Of a DNA stretch of 64,000 bases, positions 1 through 8,399 are shown piece by piece. The stretch's first letter is position 1. Each line of letters opens with the position of its first letter. The notes below the pieces were generated by a model, which had not been told where the DNA came from, ran no database searches, and saw only the letters and a program-made list of their open reading frames with translations. This DNA is from Halopseudomonas oceani (GTDB lineage: Bacteria > Pseudomonadota > Gammaproteobacteria > Pseudomonadales > Pseudomonadaceae): contig NZ_PPSK01000005.1 in assembly GCF_002903165.1 (NCBI RefSeq), forward strand, positions 153,947 through 217,946, written 5' to 3'. Made by a program: the position numbers and the translations under genes.

Positions 1-500
1 AGAACCATGTTGGTAAACAGCACCGACTCGATGACGGGGTCGCCTACTTCCTTCTCAAGCAACGCCTTAACCGCGAGGGTCGCCTTGTCACGCAAAGCCT
101 GCTTGCCTTCAGCCGTCGTCAACGCCTCAAACTCTTCACTGCCAAATAACATGACCAACTGATTGCGAATCAGCGGAAGGTGCTGATTGAGTTTAGCCAT
201 GCCAGCCGCATCGCGACCCATCAATACCACACTGACCTGCATATAACGCTGCCGGCCAGAAACGGCGTAGTTGACGACAAACGCCGGATCCAGCGGCTGG
301 TAGATTGCCTCCTGCTTGACCGGCTCAGCCGCGACCTCCTCAACCGGGGCGTCGTCGCCACTGAGCAGAAAGTAGGCCACGCCGCCCGCTGAAATCAGCA
401 GCGCCAACAGGCCAACACCAATCAGGATAAAAAGTTTCTTGCGGCTTTTCGCCGGCTTTTCCTGCGCGTCGTCTTCAACAGGTTGCGCTTGCTTCGCCAT
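1..500 (-). CDS. fliL: Flagellar basal-body protein FliL, 3' end cut by the window edge
   Basis: Single-pass inner-membrane protein that surrounds the stator and supports torque. The frame begins at ATG 500-498 and runs 166 codons to the window edge without a stop. It has a basic N-terminus (KPAKSRKK), one membrane segment at about residues 23-46 (LFILIGVGLLALLISAGG), an acidic linker and the FliL periplasmic domain (YQPLDPAFVVNY). The last visible residues, LFTNMV, match the usual C-terminus, so only a few codons are missing. Its promoter is probably the sigma54-like site at 551-565. In Pseudomonas fliL normally heads fliLMNOPQR-flhB, which would lie to the left of the window. Confidence 0.93.
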   Translation of the reverse strand, partial: MAKQAQPVEDDAQEKPAKSRKKLFILIGVGLLALLISAGGVAYFLLSGDDAPVEEVAAEPVKQEAIYQPLDPAFVVNYAVSGRQRYMQVSVVLMGRDAAGMAKLNQHLPLIRNQLVMLFGSEEFEALTTAEGKQALRDKATLAVKALLEKEVGDPVIESVLFTNMV

Positions 501-550
501 GCCAATATTCCGTCAATTAGGCTTTTCAGCCGCTGTTCAAGGAGGTGTAT

Positions 551-565
551 GCATTCTACGTGCCA
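551..565 (-). promoter_or_regulatory. sigma54-type promoter for the fliL operon
   Basis: The minus strand reads TGGCACGTAGAATGC, a perfect -24 element TGGCAC, five bases, and ATGC at -12 (consensus TTGC; the essential GC is kept). It sits 51 bases before the fliL ATG. Known Pseudomonas fliL operons are RpoN dependent. The match is by eye. Confidence 0.6.
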
Positions 566-667
566 GCAACTCGGCAGCATACAGCCCTGCCCGATTCACT
601 GGCAGTCTCCATAGGATACTGACTTGCAGGAAAAATGTCTTTTGCCGCCCGAGTTGGGCGCAGAGAT

Positions 668-691
668 CCGGGGCAGTTGATACTGCCCCGG
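668..691 (-). terminator. Hairpin after fliK
   Basis: A perfect 10-bp inverted repeat CCGGGGCAGT / ACTGCCCCGG with a 4-base loop lies 24 bases past the fliK stop. It lacks a clear U tract on the minus strand, so it may only be a weak or factor-assisted terminator separating fliK from fliL. Confidence 0.5.
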
Positions 692-715
692 CAGGAACGC
701 AGGAAAGCCGCCGGA

Positions 716-2146
716 TCAGGCGTAGTAATCAACCAGCCGAGCGGCGGTCAGCCGGGTCTGCAACACGGCAGCCGGGTCGCTGGCAAGCGCATCGTCACTA
801 CCATCCATCCGCCCGGGAGTATTACCACCATCACCACGACCGCCGCCCTGATCAGCCAGCCCGGCGAAACTGCCCTGCGACTGACGCCCTTCCGCCGAGC
901 CGTCCGACACATTGACGTCAACCAGTGAAGCTCCCTGCTGGGTGAACATATCACGCAGCCGGTGCATCTGCCCTTCCAGCGCATCACGCACGCCAGCGTG
1001 CTGACTCACGAACTGCACCTGATGTTCCTGGCCGCGAGTCTGAATCTTGATTTCCAGCGGTCCCAGCTCTGCCGGGTCCAGCTGAATCTCAACCGATTTG
1101 ACGTTCTGACTGGACATCCACATCACCTTGTTGACTACCGCCTCACTCCAGCCGGATTGCCCCATCGGCACCCCCAGCGTCTGGGTGGCGCCAGTCACCG
1201 GCCGCGCCGTCATCGCCACCTGTCCGTTGCTCTGCACCTGAGCTGCCGCCGCGCCTTTACCGTCATCAATAGCATTGCTATCCAGACTGCTGGCACGCGC
1301 AGCAAGACGCGACTCCAGCTGTTCAATCAGTTTGCCAACCGGAACCGGCTGCTGTTCAGTAGCGCCGGACTGCATTGCGCGTTGCTGTTGAACGTCCGCC
1401 TGCGTCTGGCGCTGGTTGGCATCAACTTGCGCAACAACCGCATCTGCCGACTTGGCGCTCCCATCACGCGCAGTCGCCTGGCCATCAGCAGTAGCGTTTG
1501 CTTGGGCTTCGCCACGCAAAATTGCGCGCAACTGGGCAGCCAGATCAGCAACAGTCGTGCCGCGCCCACCACCACTAGCCAGAACATCGTCCGCCCCAGA
1601 CTCCGCCGCGGCTGCCTTTGCCGCGGCATCAATGGCGGCCAACGCCGCAACCGCCGGATTACTGTCGGCCGTCAAGGACTCGTCACCCCCCTCTTCCGCC
1701 GAGGGCTCGCCATCGCTCGGCAGCCGAGCCAGCCATTGCTGCCACTGCTGGCTAATACCGGCCAGAATGCTGTCCGGGTCATCGGCATCAAGCCCCGCCA
1801 CGTCCTCGCCCTCGCCGGGCGTCACGCCCTCGGCGCGATCACCATCAACGCTACCCATCACCTGCGCGAGCTGTTGAAACCAGCCTTGCATGCTACCCGG
1901 CAATTCCTTGCCGTCCGCGGCAATCAACGAGGGCAACGGCAGGGTTGCGTCGACGTCGCTGGTTACCTCGGCAAGCCGCTGCATCAGAGCATCCAGGTCC
2001 TCTGGCGTCTGCTCGGCAAGAATGGCCGAGAACGCTGCTGCCGCGCCGGAGCCTGCGCCCTTGCTGCCGCCGGAAGCAACACCGGCAAAACTGTCACGGG
2101 GAAAGTCAGCGCCAAAAAGCGCCATCAGATTCTGCCCGATTGGCAT
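716..2146 (-). CDS. fliK: Flagellar hook-length control protein FliK
   Basis: A secreted ruler that sets hook length and switches export specificity through FlhB. It has 476 residues. The N-terminal two thirds are low complexity, rich in Ala, Gln, Gly and Asp (about 1-330), as usual for FliK rulers. The conserved C-terminal domain (about 335-430) carries the family signature WSEAVVNKVMWM and IQLDPAELGPLEIKI, followed by a Gly/Asp-rich tail. The ATG at 2146 has a GGTGGAG Shine-Dalgarno sequence. A sigma54-like site precedes it at 2197-2211. It follows hptB rather than the fliL group, an arrangement common outside P. aeruginosa. Confidence 0.92.
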   Translation of the reverse strand: MPIGQNLMALFGADFPRDSFAGVASGGSKGAGSGAAAAFSAILAEQTPEDLDALMQRLAEVTSDVDATLPLPSLIAADGKELPGSMQGWFQQLAQVMGSVDGDRAEGVTPGEGEDVAGLDADDPDSILAGISQQWQQWLARLPSDGEPSAEEGGDESLTADSNPAVAALAAIDAAAKAAAAESGADDVLASGGGRGTTVADLAAQLRAILRGEAQANATADGQATARDGSAKSADAVVAQVDANQRQTQADVQQQRAMQSGATEQQPVPVGKLIEQLESRLAARASSLDSNAIDDGKGAAAAQVQSNGQVAMTARPVTGATQTLGVPMGQSGWSEAVVNKVMWMSSQNVKSVEIQLDPAELGPLEIKIQTRGQEHQVQFVSQHAGVRDALEGQMHRLRDMFTQQGASLVDVNVSDGSAEGRQSQGSFAGLADQGGGRGDGGNTPGRMDGSDDALASDPAAVLQTRLTAARLVDYYA

Positions 2147-2196
2147 GATGTAATCTCCACCTGAAAAGGCTTGGCCAATGATTCAGGGGAATAGCT

Positions 2197-2211
2197 GCAA
2201 ACGACGGGCCA
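2197..2211 (-). promoter_or_regulatory. Candidate sigma54 promoter for fliK
   Basis: The minus strand reads TGGCCCGTCGTTTGC: TGGCCC (one mismatch to TGGCAC), five bases, then a perfect TTGC. It lies 51 bases before the fliK start, in the gap after hptB. The spacing and the GG/GC cores fit RpoN sites. Confidence 0.5.
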
Positions 2212-2236
2212 ATCTGAAAAAGAAAGGAGGAAAGAA

Positions 2237-2614
2237 TCAACCGAGCAGCGGTTTGAGGCGCGTAAATGCCTGCTCAATATCAGCGAGCAGCACGCTCGCA
2301 GCCTGGCGGTCGCCCACAACACCTGCACCTTCAGCCTCAAGGCAGGCTTGCTCCAGCGCCAGCGCGCCCATATTGCCACAGCTACCCTTGAAGCTGTGCG
2401 CGGCCTGGCGGAACGCATCCATATCGCCTTTGCCAAGAGCGTCGTGCAATTGACGCAACCGGTTGTCCGCATCAGCAAGAAAGGTTTCCAGCAGTAGCGC
2501 GTAATCGTCCTGCATCAACTCACGCAGCCCCTGCTGCACATTCAGATCTATATCTGGCTTGCGATCTGCCATCGCGCGGAGGTCCTTATCAGCGGAAGCT
2601 GAGTCAACTGTCAT
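2237..2614 (-). CDS. hptB: Histidine phosphotransfer protein HptB
   Basis: A single-domain HPt protein that relays phosphate from hybrid kinases to the HsbR receiver. The Hpt motif AAHSFKGSCGNMG places the phosphorylated His at residue 73 of a 125-residue product. The chosen ATG (2614) overlaps the hsbR stop as ATGA. An internal ATG (MADRKPD) would give 110 residues, nearer the 116 of P. aeruginosa HptB, so the start is not certain. In P. aeruginosa HptB-HsbR-HsbA controls the swimming/biofilm choice; here the three genes sit inside the flagellar cluster. Confidence 0.88.
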   Translation of the reverse strand: MTVDSASADKDLRAMADRKPDIDLNVQQGLRELMQDDYALLLETFLADADNRLRQLHDALGKGDMDAFRQAAHSFKGSCGNMGALALEQACLEAEGAGVVGDRQAASVLLADIEQAFTRLKPLLG

Positions 2615-4344
2615 TGCCCAGCAGTATGCCCAAGCGACCAATGGAAGACCACCCTGACCAGGCTTCCCTGTGCACTGAAGCTCACTTCGTCAGCGAGCGC
2701 TCTGATCAGCGCCAGCCCACGCCCGGCATAGTCAGCAGACGCACTGACGGCCGAGAACCCGGCACCACTGTCTTCACACTCGATCACCAGTCGCCCGCCA
2801 TCTGCAACTGGCTGATGGTCCAGCGAAAACCGAATCCACCCGTCATCAAGCGTCCTGAGCCGCGCACTCCGCTCCTGATAGTAAAGCGCGAAACCGTCAG
2901 AGTCCTGCTTCCACGCAGACTGCAGGTTGAGCAGGCCGTGCTCCAGTGCATTGCTGTAGAGTTCGCTCAGTACCGTGAACAGGCTCCCGGCACGGCAGCG
3001 CAGCCCCGGAATCGAGAGCAGCGTCTGCAACAAAAAGGGCAGTGGGTTCTGTTCACGAATGGCATTGGCCCGATAGGTGTAGTTCAGCTGCCAGTCATGT
3101 CCGCCCTGCGCTGCCGTCCCCAAGGAGGCCGGCGGTATCGGTGGCGACAGGTCCCGCGAGGGCATCACTACCTGCAGCAGGCTGATGTCGTCTTCAGGGC
3201 TACCATGAAAGCGCTCCAACGCATCCAGCAGGCCGTCAAACAAGGCGTCGGGGCGACCCGCGTGGGCGGCAACTGCCTGCAATACGCCGTCCTCACCAAA
3301 CTGTTCACCGGCCGCGTTGCGGCACTCGATGACACCGTCAGTCCAGCACAACAAACGCTCACCCGGATGCATCACCATAACCACCGGTTCGGGATTGAAG
3401 CGAACCCGGCTGGCAACGCCCAGCGGCAGGTTGGTCGACGCGGCCCGCTGAAGCAGTTGGCCCTCTCGTCCGAGAATCATCACTTCCGGCAGACCACCGT
3501 TCCAGACCTCAACCAACCCCTTGGCCGGATTGAGTTCAATCAGCACCGCGCAGCAGAAAATGCCGACCGGCAGAATGTTGCTGAGCTTGGCGTTAAGCTC
3601 CAGCAGAATATCCCGCAGGGCGAAACCCTTGGCCGTCATGGCATAGAAGACCTCTGCCAGCGGCATCGCCCCGATGGCAGCCGACAGACCGTGCCCGGTG
3701 AAATCACCGAGCAGCAGATGCATTTCGCCAGAGGGGCGGTGGGCTGCCAACAGAATATCGCCGTTAAACATGGCATAGGCTGACTGCAGATACCGCAGGC
3801 AGGCGTCATCCAGCGCCCCGGCATGGGCGACCCGATCGAAGACGATCTTGGCCAGCTCCTGATCACGCAGTAACCCGGCGTGCTGCCCGGCGATCACATC
3901 ACGCTGGCTCTGCAACGTTTGGTGCATCTCGCGCATTCGTCTGAAGGCGCGAATCTTGGCCTCCAGAATCACCGGATTGTAGGGTTTGGTGAGAAAGTCG
4001 TCGCCCCCGGCCTCGAGGCATTTCACCAGGGCTCCGGTCTCGGTCAGGCTGGTGAGGAAAATAATCGGGACCAGATCTTCCCCGGCGTGCAACTTGATCT
4101 GGCGAGCAGCCTCAAAACCGTCCATGGTCGGCATCAGGGCATCAAGCAGGACAATATCGGGAGACTGCTGAATGAACAGCTCAACGGCCTGCTGGCCATG
4201 CTCGGCCTGGCAAACGCGATGCCCGAGCCGCTCAACCAGACGCCCGAGGATCATCCGGTCAGCAGGATTGTCATCGGCAACCAGCACCAACAACGGCTGC
4301 GCGCTCTGCTCGGCGCGTGCGCTGCTCGGGCTGGTGTTGGTCAT
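2611..4344 (-). CDS. hsbR: Response regulator with phosphatase and kinase domains, HsbR
   Basis: A 577-residue partner-switching regulator. Domains in order: receiver (about 17-135, phospho-acceptor Asp68 in DIVLLDALMP), a coiled linker, a PP2C/SpoIIE-type phosphatase (about 190-390, with DFTGHGLSAAIGAMP and the later WTDGVIE and EDDISLLQV), and an HATPase anti-sigma kinase domain (about 430-570, with SELYSNALEHG and ECEDSGAGF). In P. aeruginosa, phosphorylated HsbR acts as a phosphatase on HsbA and unphosphorylated HsbR as a kinase. The gene lies between hsbA (2-base gap) and hptB (4-base overlap), so the module is one operon. Confidence 0.9.
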   Translation of the reverse strand: MTNTSPSSARAEQSAQPLLVLVADDNPADRMILGRLVERLGHRVCQAEHGQQAVELFIQQSPDIVLLDALMPTMDGFEAARQIKLHAGEDLVPIIFLTSLTETGALVKCLEAGGDDFLTKPYNPVILEAKIRAFRRMREMHQTLQSQRDVIAGQHAGLLRDQELAKIVFDRVAHAGALDDACLRYLQSAYAMFNGDILLAAHRPSGEMHLLLGDFTGHGLSAAIGAMPLAEVFYAMTAKGFALRDILLELNAKLSNILPVGIFCCAVLIELNPAKGLVEVWNGGLPEVMILGREGQLLQRAASTNLPLGVASRVRFNPEPVVMVMHPGERLLCWTDGVIECRNAAGEQFGEDGVLQAVAAHAGRPDALFDGLLDALERFHGSPEDDISLLQVVMPSRDLSPPIPPASLGTAAQGGHDWQLNYTYRANAIREQNPLPFLLQTLLSIPGLRCRAGSLFTVLSELYSNALEHGLLNLQSAWKQDSDGFALYYQERSARLRTLDDGWIRFSLDHQPVADGGRLVIECEDSGAGFSAVSASADYAGRGLALIRALADEVSFSAQGSLVRVVFHWSLGHTAGQ

Positions 4345-4346
4345 GG

Positions 4347-4652
4347 TTACTCGATACAGAACAGCTGTTCGAAATTGGAGATACTCAGGACCTTGCGTAC
4401 GTCCGGGTTGCAGTGGACGATGCGAATATCGGCTGCATCACCGCCGGCGTGATCCCGCAGCAGCAGCAACATCCCCAGTGCGGAGCTATCGATATAGTCG
4501 GTATCCTGAAGGTCAACGACATACTGGTTCGGCGTCAGGCCACTGCGCTCGTAAGCATTGCGGAAGTCCTGATGCGCGCCGAAGTCAAAGCGCCCATTTA
4601 CACTGATGGTCAGTACCTGGCTGTCGCTGGACATTGACGCCTGAATCGACAT
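4347..4652 (-). CDS. hsbA: STAS-domain anti-anti-sigma factor HsbA
   Basis: A 101-residue STAS protein, the switch partner of HsbR. The family phosphorylation motif is DYIDSSALGMLLLL, giving Ser56, the position reported for P. aeruginosa HsbA. When unphosphorylated, HsbA is known to bind the anti-sigma factor FlgM and so release FliA; when phosphorylated, it interacts with a diguanylate cyclase. A GGGAG Shine-Dalgarno sequence lies just before ATG 4652. It follows fliJ after 72 bases, so it may be cotranscribed with the fliE-fliJ operon. Confidence 0.9.
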   Translation of the reverse strand: MSIQASMSSDSQVLTISVNGRFDFGAHQDFRNAYERSGLTPNQYVVDLQDTDYIDSSALGMLLLLRDHAGGDAADIRIVHCNPDVRKVLSISNFEQLFCIE

Positions 4653-4724
4653 GTTTTCTCCCTGTCAGGTGCCGCGCTACAAGAGACGTATTACTTCTCG
4701 TTTTAGCACAGCGTCGGACGACTG

Positions 4725-5180
4725 TCAGGAATTATTTACCCGTTGCGAGTGGGCACGCTGAGACAATTCATCAAGCAGCTTTTGCTCCTGACGATCAGCT
4801 CTGGCTTGAGCTTCCTGGCGGTATTTTTCGATCAGTTTGCGTAGCGCCTCCAGGCGCTGGTAACGCTGCCGCCAGTTGTCCCGCGCGCGCTCGATGCTCT
4901 CGCCATGCCAGCGCACGGTCTGACGTTGCTGATCAATAGCCACCTCCATCTGGGCCATGAAGCGCTGGTAGTTCATCAACCAATCTCGCCCGACCCCCTG
5001 GGCTCCACGCTGAGTCCAGCCTTTGGCGTATTCGCTGCAATAGTATTCCAGGTCACGCAGGCGAACTTCGGCGTCCTGGAATTGCTTCTGACACTGACCA
5101 AGCACTGTGGCAGCCTTGCGCTCCTCTTCCAGCGCCATATCCAGCACCGGAGCAAGGCGGCGAATCCGCGCTTCACTCAT
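4725..5180 (-). CDS. fliJ: Flagellar export chaperone FliJ
   Basis: The soluble stalk-like subunit of the flagellar type III export ATPase complex; it also escorts chaperones. The 151 residues are almost entirely charged, Gln/Arg-rich helix, predicted as a two-helix antiparallel coiled coil, as in the family. Its start overlaps the fliI stop by 8 bases. Identification rests on length, coiled-coil character and position after fliI. Confidence 0.87.
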   Translation of the reverse strand: MSEARIRRLAPVLDMALEEERKAATVLGQCQKQFQDAEVRLRDLEYYCSEYAKGWTQRGAQGVGRDWLMNYQRFMAQMEVAIDQQRQTVRWHGESIERARDNWRQRYQRLEALRKLIEKYRQEAQARADRQEQKLLDELSQRAHSQRVNNS

Positions 5181-6525
5181 TAGTCAGAATCTGTTCCAGC
5201 CCAGCTTGGCTGTCGGGCAGCGAGACACTTTCGTGCAATCCCTGGCGCAAAAAACCCTGCATCGACGGCATCTTCTCCAGCGCCTTGTCTGTCAACGGAT
5301 CGGACCCGGCGGCATAGGCACCAACGCTGATCAGGTCGCGGCTCTGCTGATAACGCGCATATAGCTGCTTGAACAGCTGCGCCTTCTGCAAATAGTCCTG
5401 CGATACGATCTGCGGCATCGCACGACTGATCGACGCTTCAATGTCGATGGCAGGATAGTGCCCTTCCTCGGCCAGTCGCCTCGACAGCACTACGTGACCG
5501 TCGAGAATCGCCCGCGAGGCATCGGCTATCGGGTCCTGCTGGTCGTCCCCTTCGGACAGCACGGTGTAAAACGCAGTAATCGAGCCTCCGCCCTGTTCAG
5601 CGTTGCCAGCGCGCTCAACCAGCTGCGGCAACCGGGCAAACACCGACGGCGGGTAGCCCTTGGTCGCCGGCGGCTCGCCAATGGCCAAGGCGATCTCACG
5701 CTGGGCCTGGGCAAAACGAGTGAGCGAGTCCATCAACAGCAGCACATTCTTGCCCTGATCACGGAAGTACTCGGCAATGCGCGTGCAATACATCGCGGCA
5801 CGCAAACGCATCAGCGGCGCGTCGTCGGCCGGTGAGGCGACCACGACGGACCGTGCCATCCCCTCTTCGCCAAGGATCTGCTCAATGAACTCCTTGACCT
5901 CACGGCCCCGCTCACCGACCAGCCCGACAATGGTGATGTCGGCATCAGTGAAGCGGGTCATCATTCCCAGCAACATACTCTTGCCTACGCCGCTGCCGGC
6001 AAACAGGCCAAGCCGCTGGCCGCGGCCAACCGTCAACAAACTGTTGATCGAACGGATACCGACATCAAGGGGTTCCTCGATCGGATGGCGCTTGAGCGGG
6101 TTGATGGTTGGACCGTTGATATCGACCCAGTCTTCGGCCTTGAAGCCGCCCTTGCCGTCCAGCGGACGCCCAATGCCGTCCACCACGCGTCCCAGCATGC
6201 CCGAGCCCATTGGCAGCTTGCCGCCGCCGGCCGAAGGCACGACGCGGGCACCGGGCTGCATGCCTTCCAGTCGATCCACCGGCATCAGATAAATCTTGTT
6301 ACCGGCAAAGCCCATGACTTCGGCCTCAATCTGGCTTTGGCCATGCAACGTGTCGCTGATAACCAGGCAACGGCTTCCCACCGGCGCCTTGCATCCCTCT
6401 GCTTCAAGCGTGAGGCCGACCATGCGGATCAGGCGGCCTTCAACGACCGGCTGGGCAGGTAACTGCAGCGCCTGCTGGTAGCCAGACAATCGACGCGCGA
6501 AGCTGATGCGCTCTGGCGTGTTCAT
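5173..6525 (-). CDS. fliI: Flagellum-specific export ATPase FliI
   Basis: The hexameric F1-beta-like ATPase that powers unloading of export substrates. It has 450 residues. The P-loop [13 protein letters not shown] is at about 175-187, the catalytic Glu segment [10 protein letters not shown] follows, and Walker [20 protein letters not shown] is at about 260-278. The N-terminal beta-barrel domain ([15 protein letters not shown]) is present. Its ATG overlaps the fliH stop (ATGA). Confidence 0.97.
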   Translation of the reverse strand: MNTPERISFARRLSGYQQALQLPAQPVVEGRLIRMVGLTLEAEGCKAPVGSRCLVISDTLHGQSQIEAEVMGFAGNKIYLMPVDRLEGMQPGARVVPSAGGGKLPMGSGMLGRVVDGIGRPLDGKGGFKAEDWVDINGPTINPLKRHPIEEPLDVGIRSINSLLTVGRGQRLGLFAGSGVGKSMLLGMMTRFTDADITIVGLVGERGREVKEFIEQILGEEGMARSVVVASPADDAPLMRLRAAMYCTRIAEYFRDQGKNVLLLMDSLTRFAQAQREIALAIGEPPATKGYPPSVFARLPQLVERAGNAEQGGGSITAFYTVLSEGDDQQDPIADASRAILDGHVVLSRRLAEEGHYPAIDIEASISRAMPQIVSQDYLQKAQLFKQLYARYQQSRDLISVGAYAAGSDPLTDKALEKMPSMQGFLRQGLHESVSLPDSQAGLEQILTNE

Positions 6526-7304
6526 TCCTGCTCCGACGCACTGTCCGGGATCGGCAAGTCCGCCTCTGGCGGATGAGCACGCTGTTCGCGGCGCTGCTCG
6601 TAGAGCTGTTCAATCAACTGCTGCAGCCGGGTTTCCAGCGTAGCGTCAACCTGGCTGTGCTCGGTTTCGACGCGACATCCACCGGGCATCAATTGGTCAT
6701 CCTCAAGCAGGCGCCAACTCTCTTCGTGGCGCTCGCGCAGCGCCTTGATGCTGTCAAAGTCGAGTGGATTGAGGTATATACGGATATTCTCGGCACCAAC
6801 CGGCAGTGCCTTGAGTGCCGAGCGCAGCACGCCCATCACCTGATCACGATCCGATTGCATTTCACGCTGCAGCACCGCACGCAGCATCTGCTCGAGCAGC
6901 ACCAGCAGCATATCTTCAATCTGCTCGTCCTGCTTTTTCAGCGGCGCCATCAACTGAACCATTAGCGCGTCCAGCTCGTCGGTGCGCTTGGCCAGAACGG
7001 CCTTGGCTTCCTGTTGCCCCTTCAGCTGACCAGCGTGAAACCCGTCTTTCTCACCGGTTGCAAAGCCTTCGTTGTAGGCTTCTTCACGAATCTGCTCGAG
7101 TTCTTCGACGGTGAATGGTTTGACCGTCTCAAGCTCCTGCTCTTCTTCAGGCTGCGGGTCGGGCGCGGACTCCGAAGACGGCTCCGTTTCGCGCTCCAGG
7201 GCGATCTGATGCGGCTCAGCGTCAAAGCTAGGCAGATCCCAGCGACTGAATGCCGACACCTCGCTGCTGCGCAACAGCTCGCTTTCATTCTTGACCTGCG
7301 ACAT
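6522..7304 (-). CDS. fliH: Flagellar assembly protein FliH
   Basis: The negative regulator and membrane tether of FliI. It has 260 residues: an acidic N-terminal region ([15 protein letters not shown]), a coiled-coil segment with small-residue spacing ([19 protein letters not shown], about 95-113) and the C-terminal FliH/V-ATPase E-type domain with the [11 protein letters not shown] strand. The AYxxGFxxG pattern is typical. The gene follows fliG after 72 bases and overlaps fliI by 4. Confidence 0.93.
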   Translation of the reverse strand: MSQVKNESELLRSSEVSAFSRWDLPSFDAEPHQIALERETEPSSESAPDPQPEEEQELETVKPFTVEELEQIREEAYNEGFATGEKDGFHAGQLKGQQEAKAVLAKRTDELDALMVQLMAPLKKQDEQIEDMLLVLLEQMLRAVLQREMQSDRDQVMGVLRSALKALPVGAENIRIYLNPLDFDSIKALRERHEESWRLLEDDQLMPGGCRVETEHSQVDATLETRLQQLIEQLYEQRREQRAHPPEADLPIPDSASEQE

Positions 7305-7376
7305 GACACCCTACCCCGCTTGGAAAACCCGGCCAGCATACCACCGCCAAACGCACACGGCAGCGCGCTGCGTTCG

Positions 7377-8399
7377 TCAGATCATCTCTTCGCCGCCCTT
7401 GCCGCCCAGCACAATTTCGCCGGCGTCGGCCATGCGGCGCGCAATGGTGAGGATTTCCTTCTGCGCTGCCTCCACTTCGCTGATGCGCACCGGCCCCTTG
7501 GCTTCCAGATCGTCCTGCAGCAGCTCCGACGCACGCTTGGACATATTGCGGAAGATTTTTTCCTTGATCGCCTCATCGGCTCCCTTGAGGGCAACGATCA
7601 GCACTTCGGAAGACACCTCACGCAGCAGCGCCTGAATTCCACGATCATCCACATCAGCCAGGTTGTCGAAGACAAACATCAGGTCCTCGATCTTCGAGGA
7701 CAGGTCCTCATCAACTTCACGGATCGATTCAATCAACTGAGACTCGGCACTCGACTCAAGGTAGTTCATGATATCTGCCGTACGCTTGACACCGCCCATA
7801 GAGGCCCGCGAGGTGTTTGAGTTACCAGCGAACTGCTTCTCGAGAATCTCGTTCAGCTCCTTCAGGGCCGAAGGCTGTACCGTATTGAGGGCTGCCACAC
7901 GCAGCAAAATGTCGAGCCGTACCTTGTGATCAAAGTAACCGACCACCTCGGCCGCCATGTCAGGATCAAGATACGCGACAACGATTGCCTGAATCTGCGG
8001 GTGCTCGAAACGGATCACATCAGCTACCGCACGCGGCTCCATCCATTTCAGGCTGTCCAGACCAGAGGTGCTGCCACCCAGCAGAATGCGATCAACCAGG
8101 CTATTTGCCTTATCCTCGCCCAGCGCCTGGGTCAGCATGGTGCGAATATAGCTGTCAGCGCCAACCCCCAAGCCGGTCTGCTCGCCCACCACCTCGATGA
8201 AATCGCCCATGACCTCCTGTACCTGGTCACGCTGAACCGTACGCATACCGGCCATCGCGCTACCGACCCGCTGAACCTCCTTGGGGCCCATGTGCTTGAG
8301 AATCGCCGCAGCATCAGACTCACCGAGACTGAGCAGGAAAATGGCCGCCTTGTCCAGTTTGGACATCTTCGCATGGCGTTTGCTGGCTTCTTCACTCAT
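7377..8399 (-). CDS. fliG: Flagellar motor switch protein FliG
   Basis: The rotor protein of the C-ring that meets the stator and sets rotation direction. It has 340 residues. It starts with SKLDKAAIFLLSLGESDAAAILKHMGPKEVQRV, the FliG N-domain that binds FliF. The middle domain contains FEHPQIQAIVVAYLDPDMAAEVV, and the C-terminal torque domain contains MFVFDNLADVDDRGIQALLREV. The start overlaps fliF by 8 bases, consistent with translational coupling. Confidence 0.97.
   Translation of the reverse strand: MSEEASKRHAKMSKLDKAAIFLLSLGESDAAAILKHMGPKEVQRVGSAMAGMRTVQRDQVQEVMGDFIEVVGEQTGLGVGADSYIRTMLTQALGEDKANSLVDRILLGGSTSGLDSLKWMEPRAVADVIRFEHPQIQAIVVAYLDPDMAAEVVGYFDHKVRLDILLRVAALNTVQPSALKELNEILEKQFAGNSNTSRASMGGVKRTADIMNYLESSAESQLIESIREVDEDLSSKIEDLMFVFDNLADVDDRGIQALLREVSSEVLIVALKGADEAIKEKIFRNMSKRASELLQDDLEAKGPVRISEVEAAQKEILTIARRMADAGEIVLGGKGGEEMI

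Noticed and set aside
962..2164. 400-codon open frame on the plus strand opposite fliK
   Set aside because: High-GC shadow of the fliK reading frame; the translation has no recognisable domain and fliK is certain.
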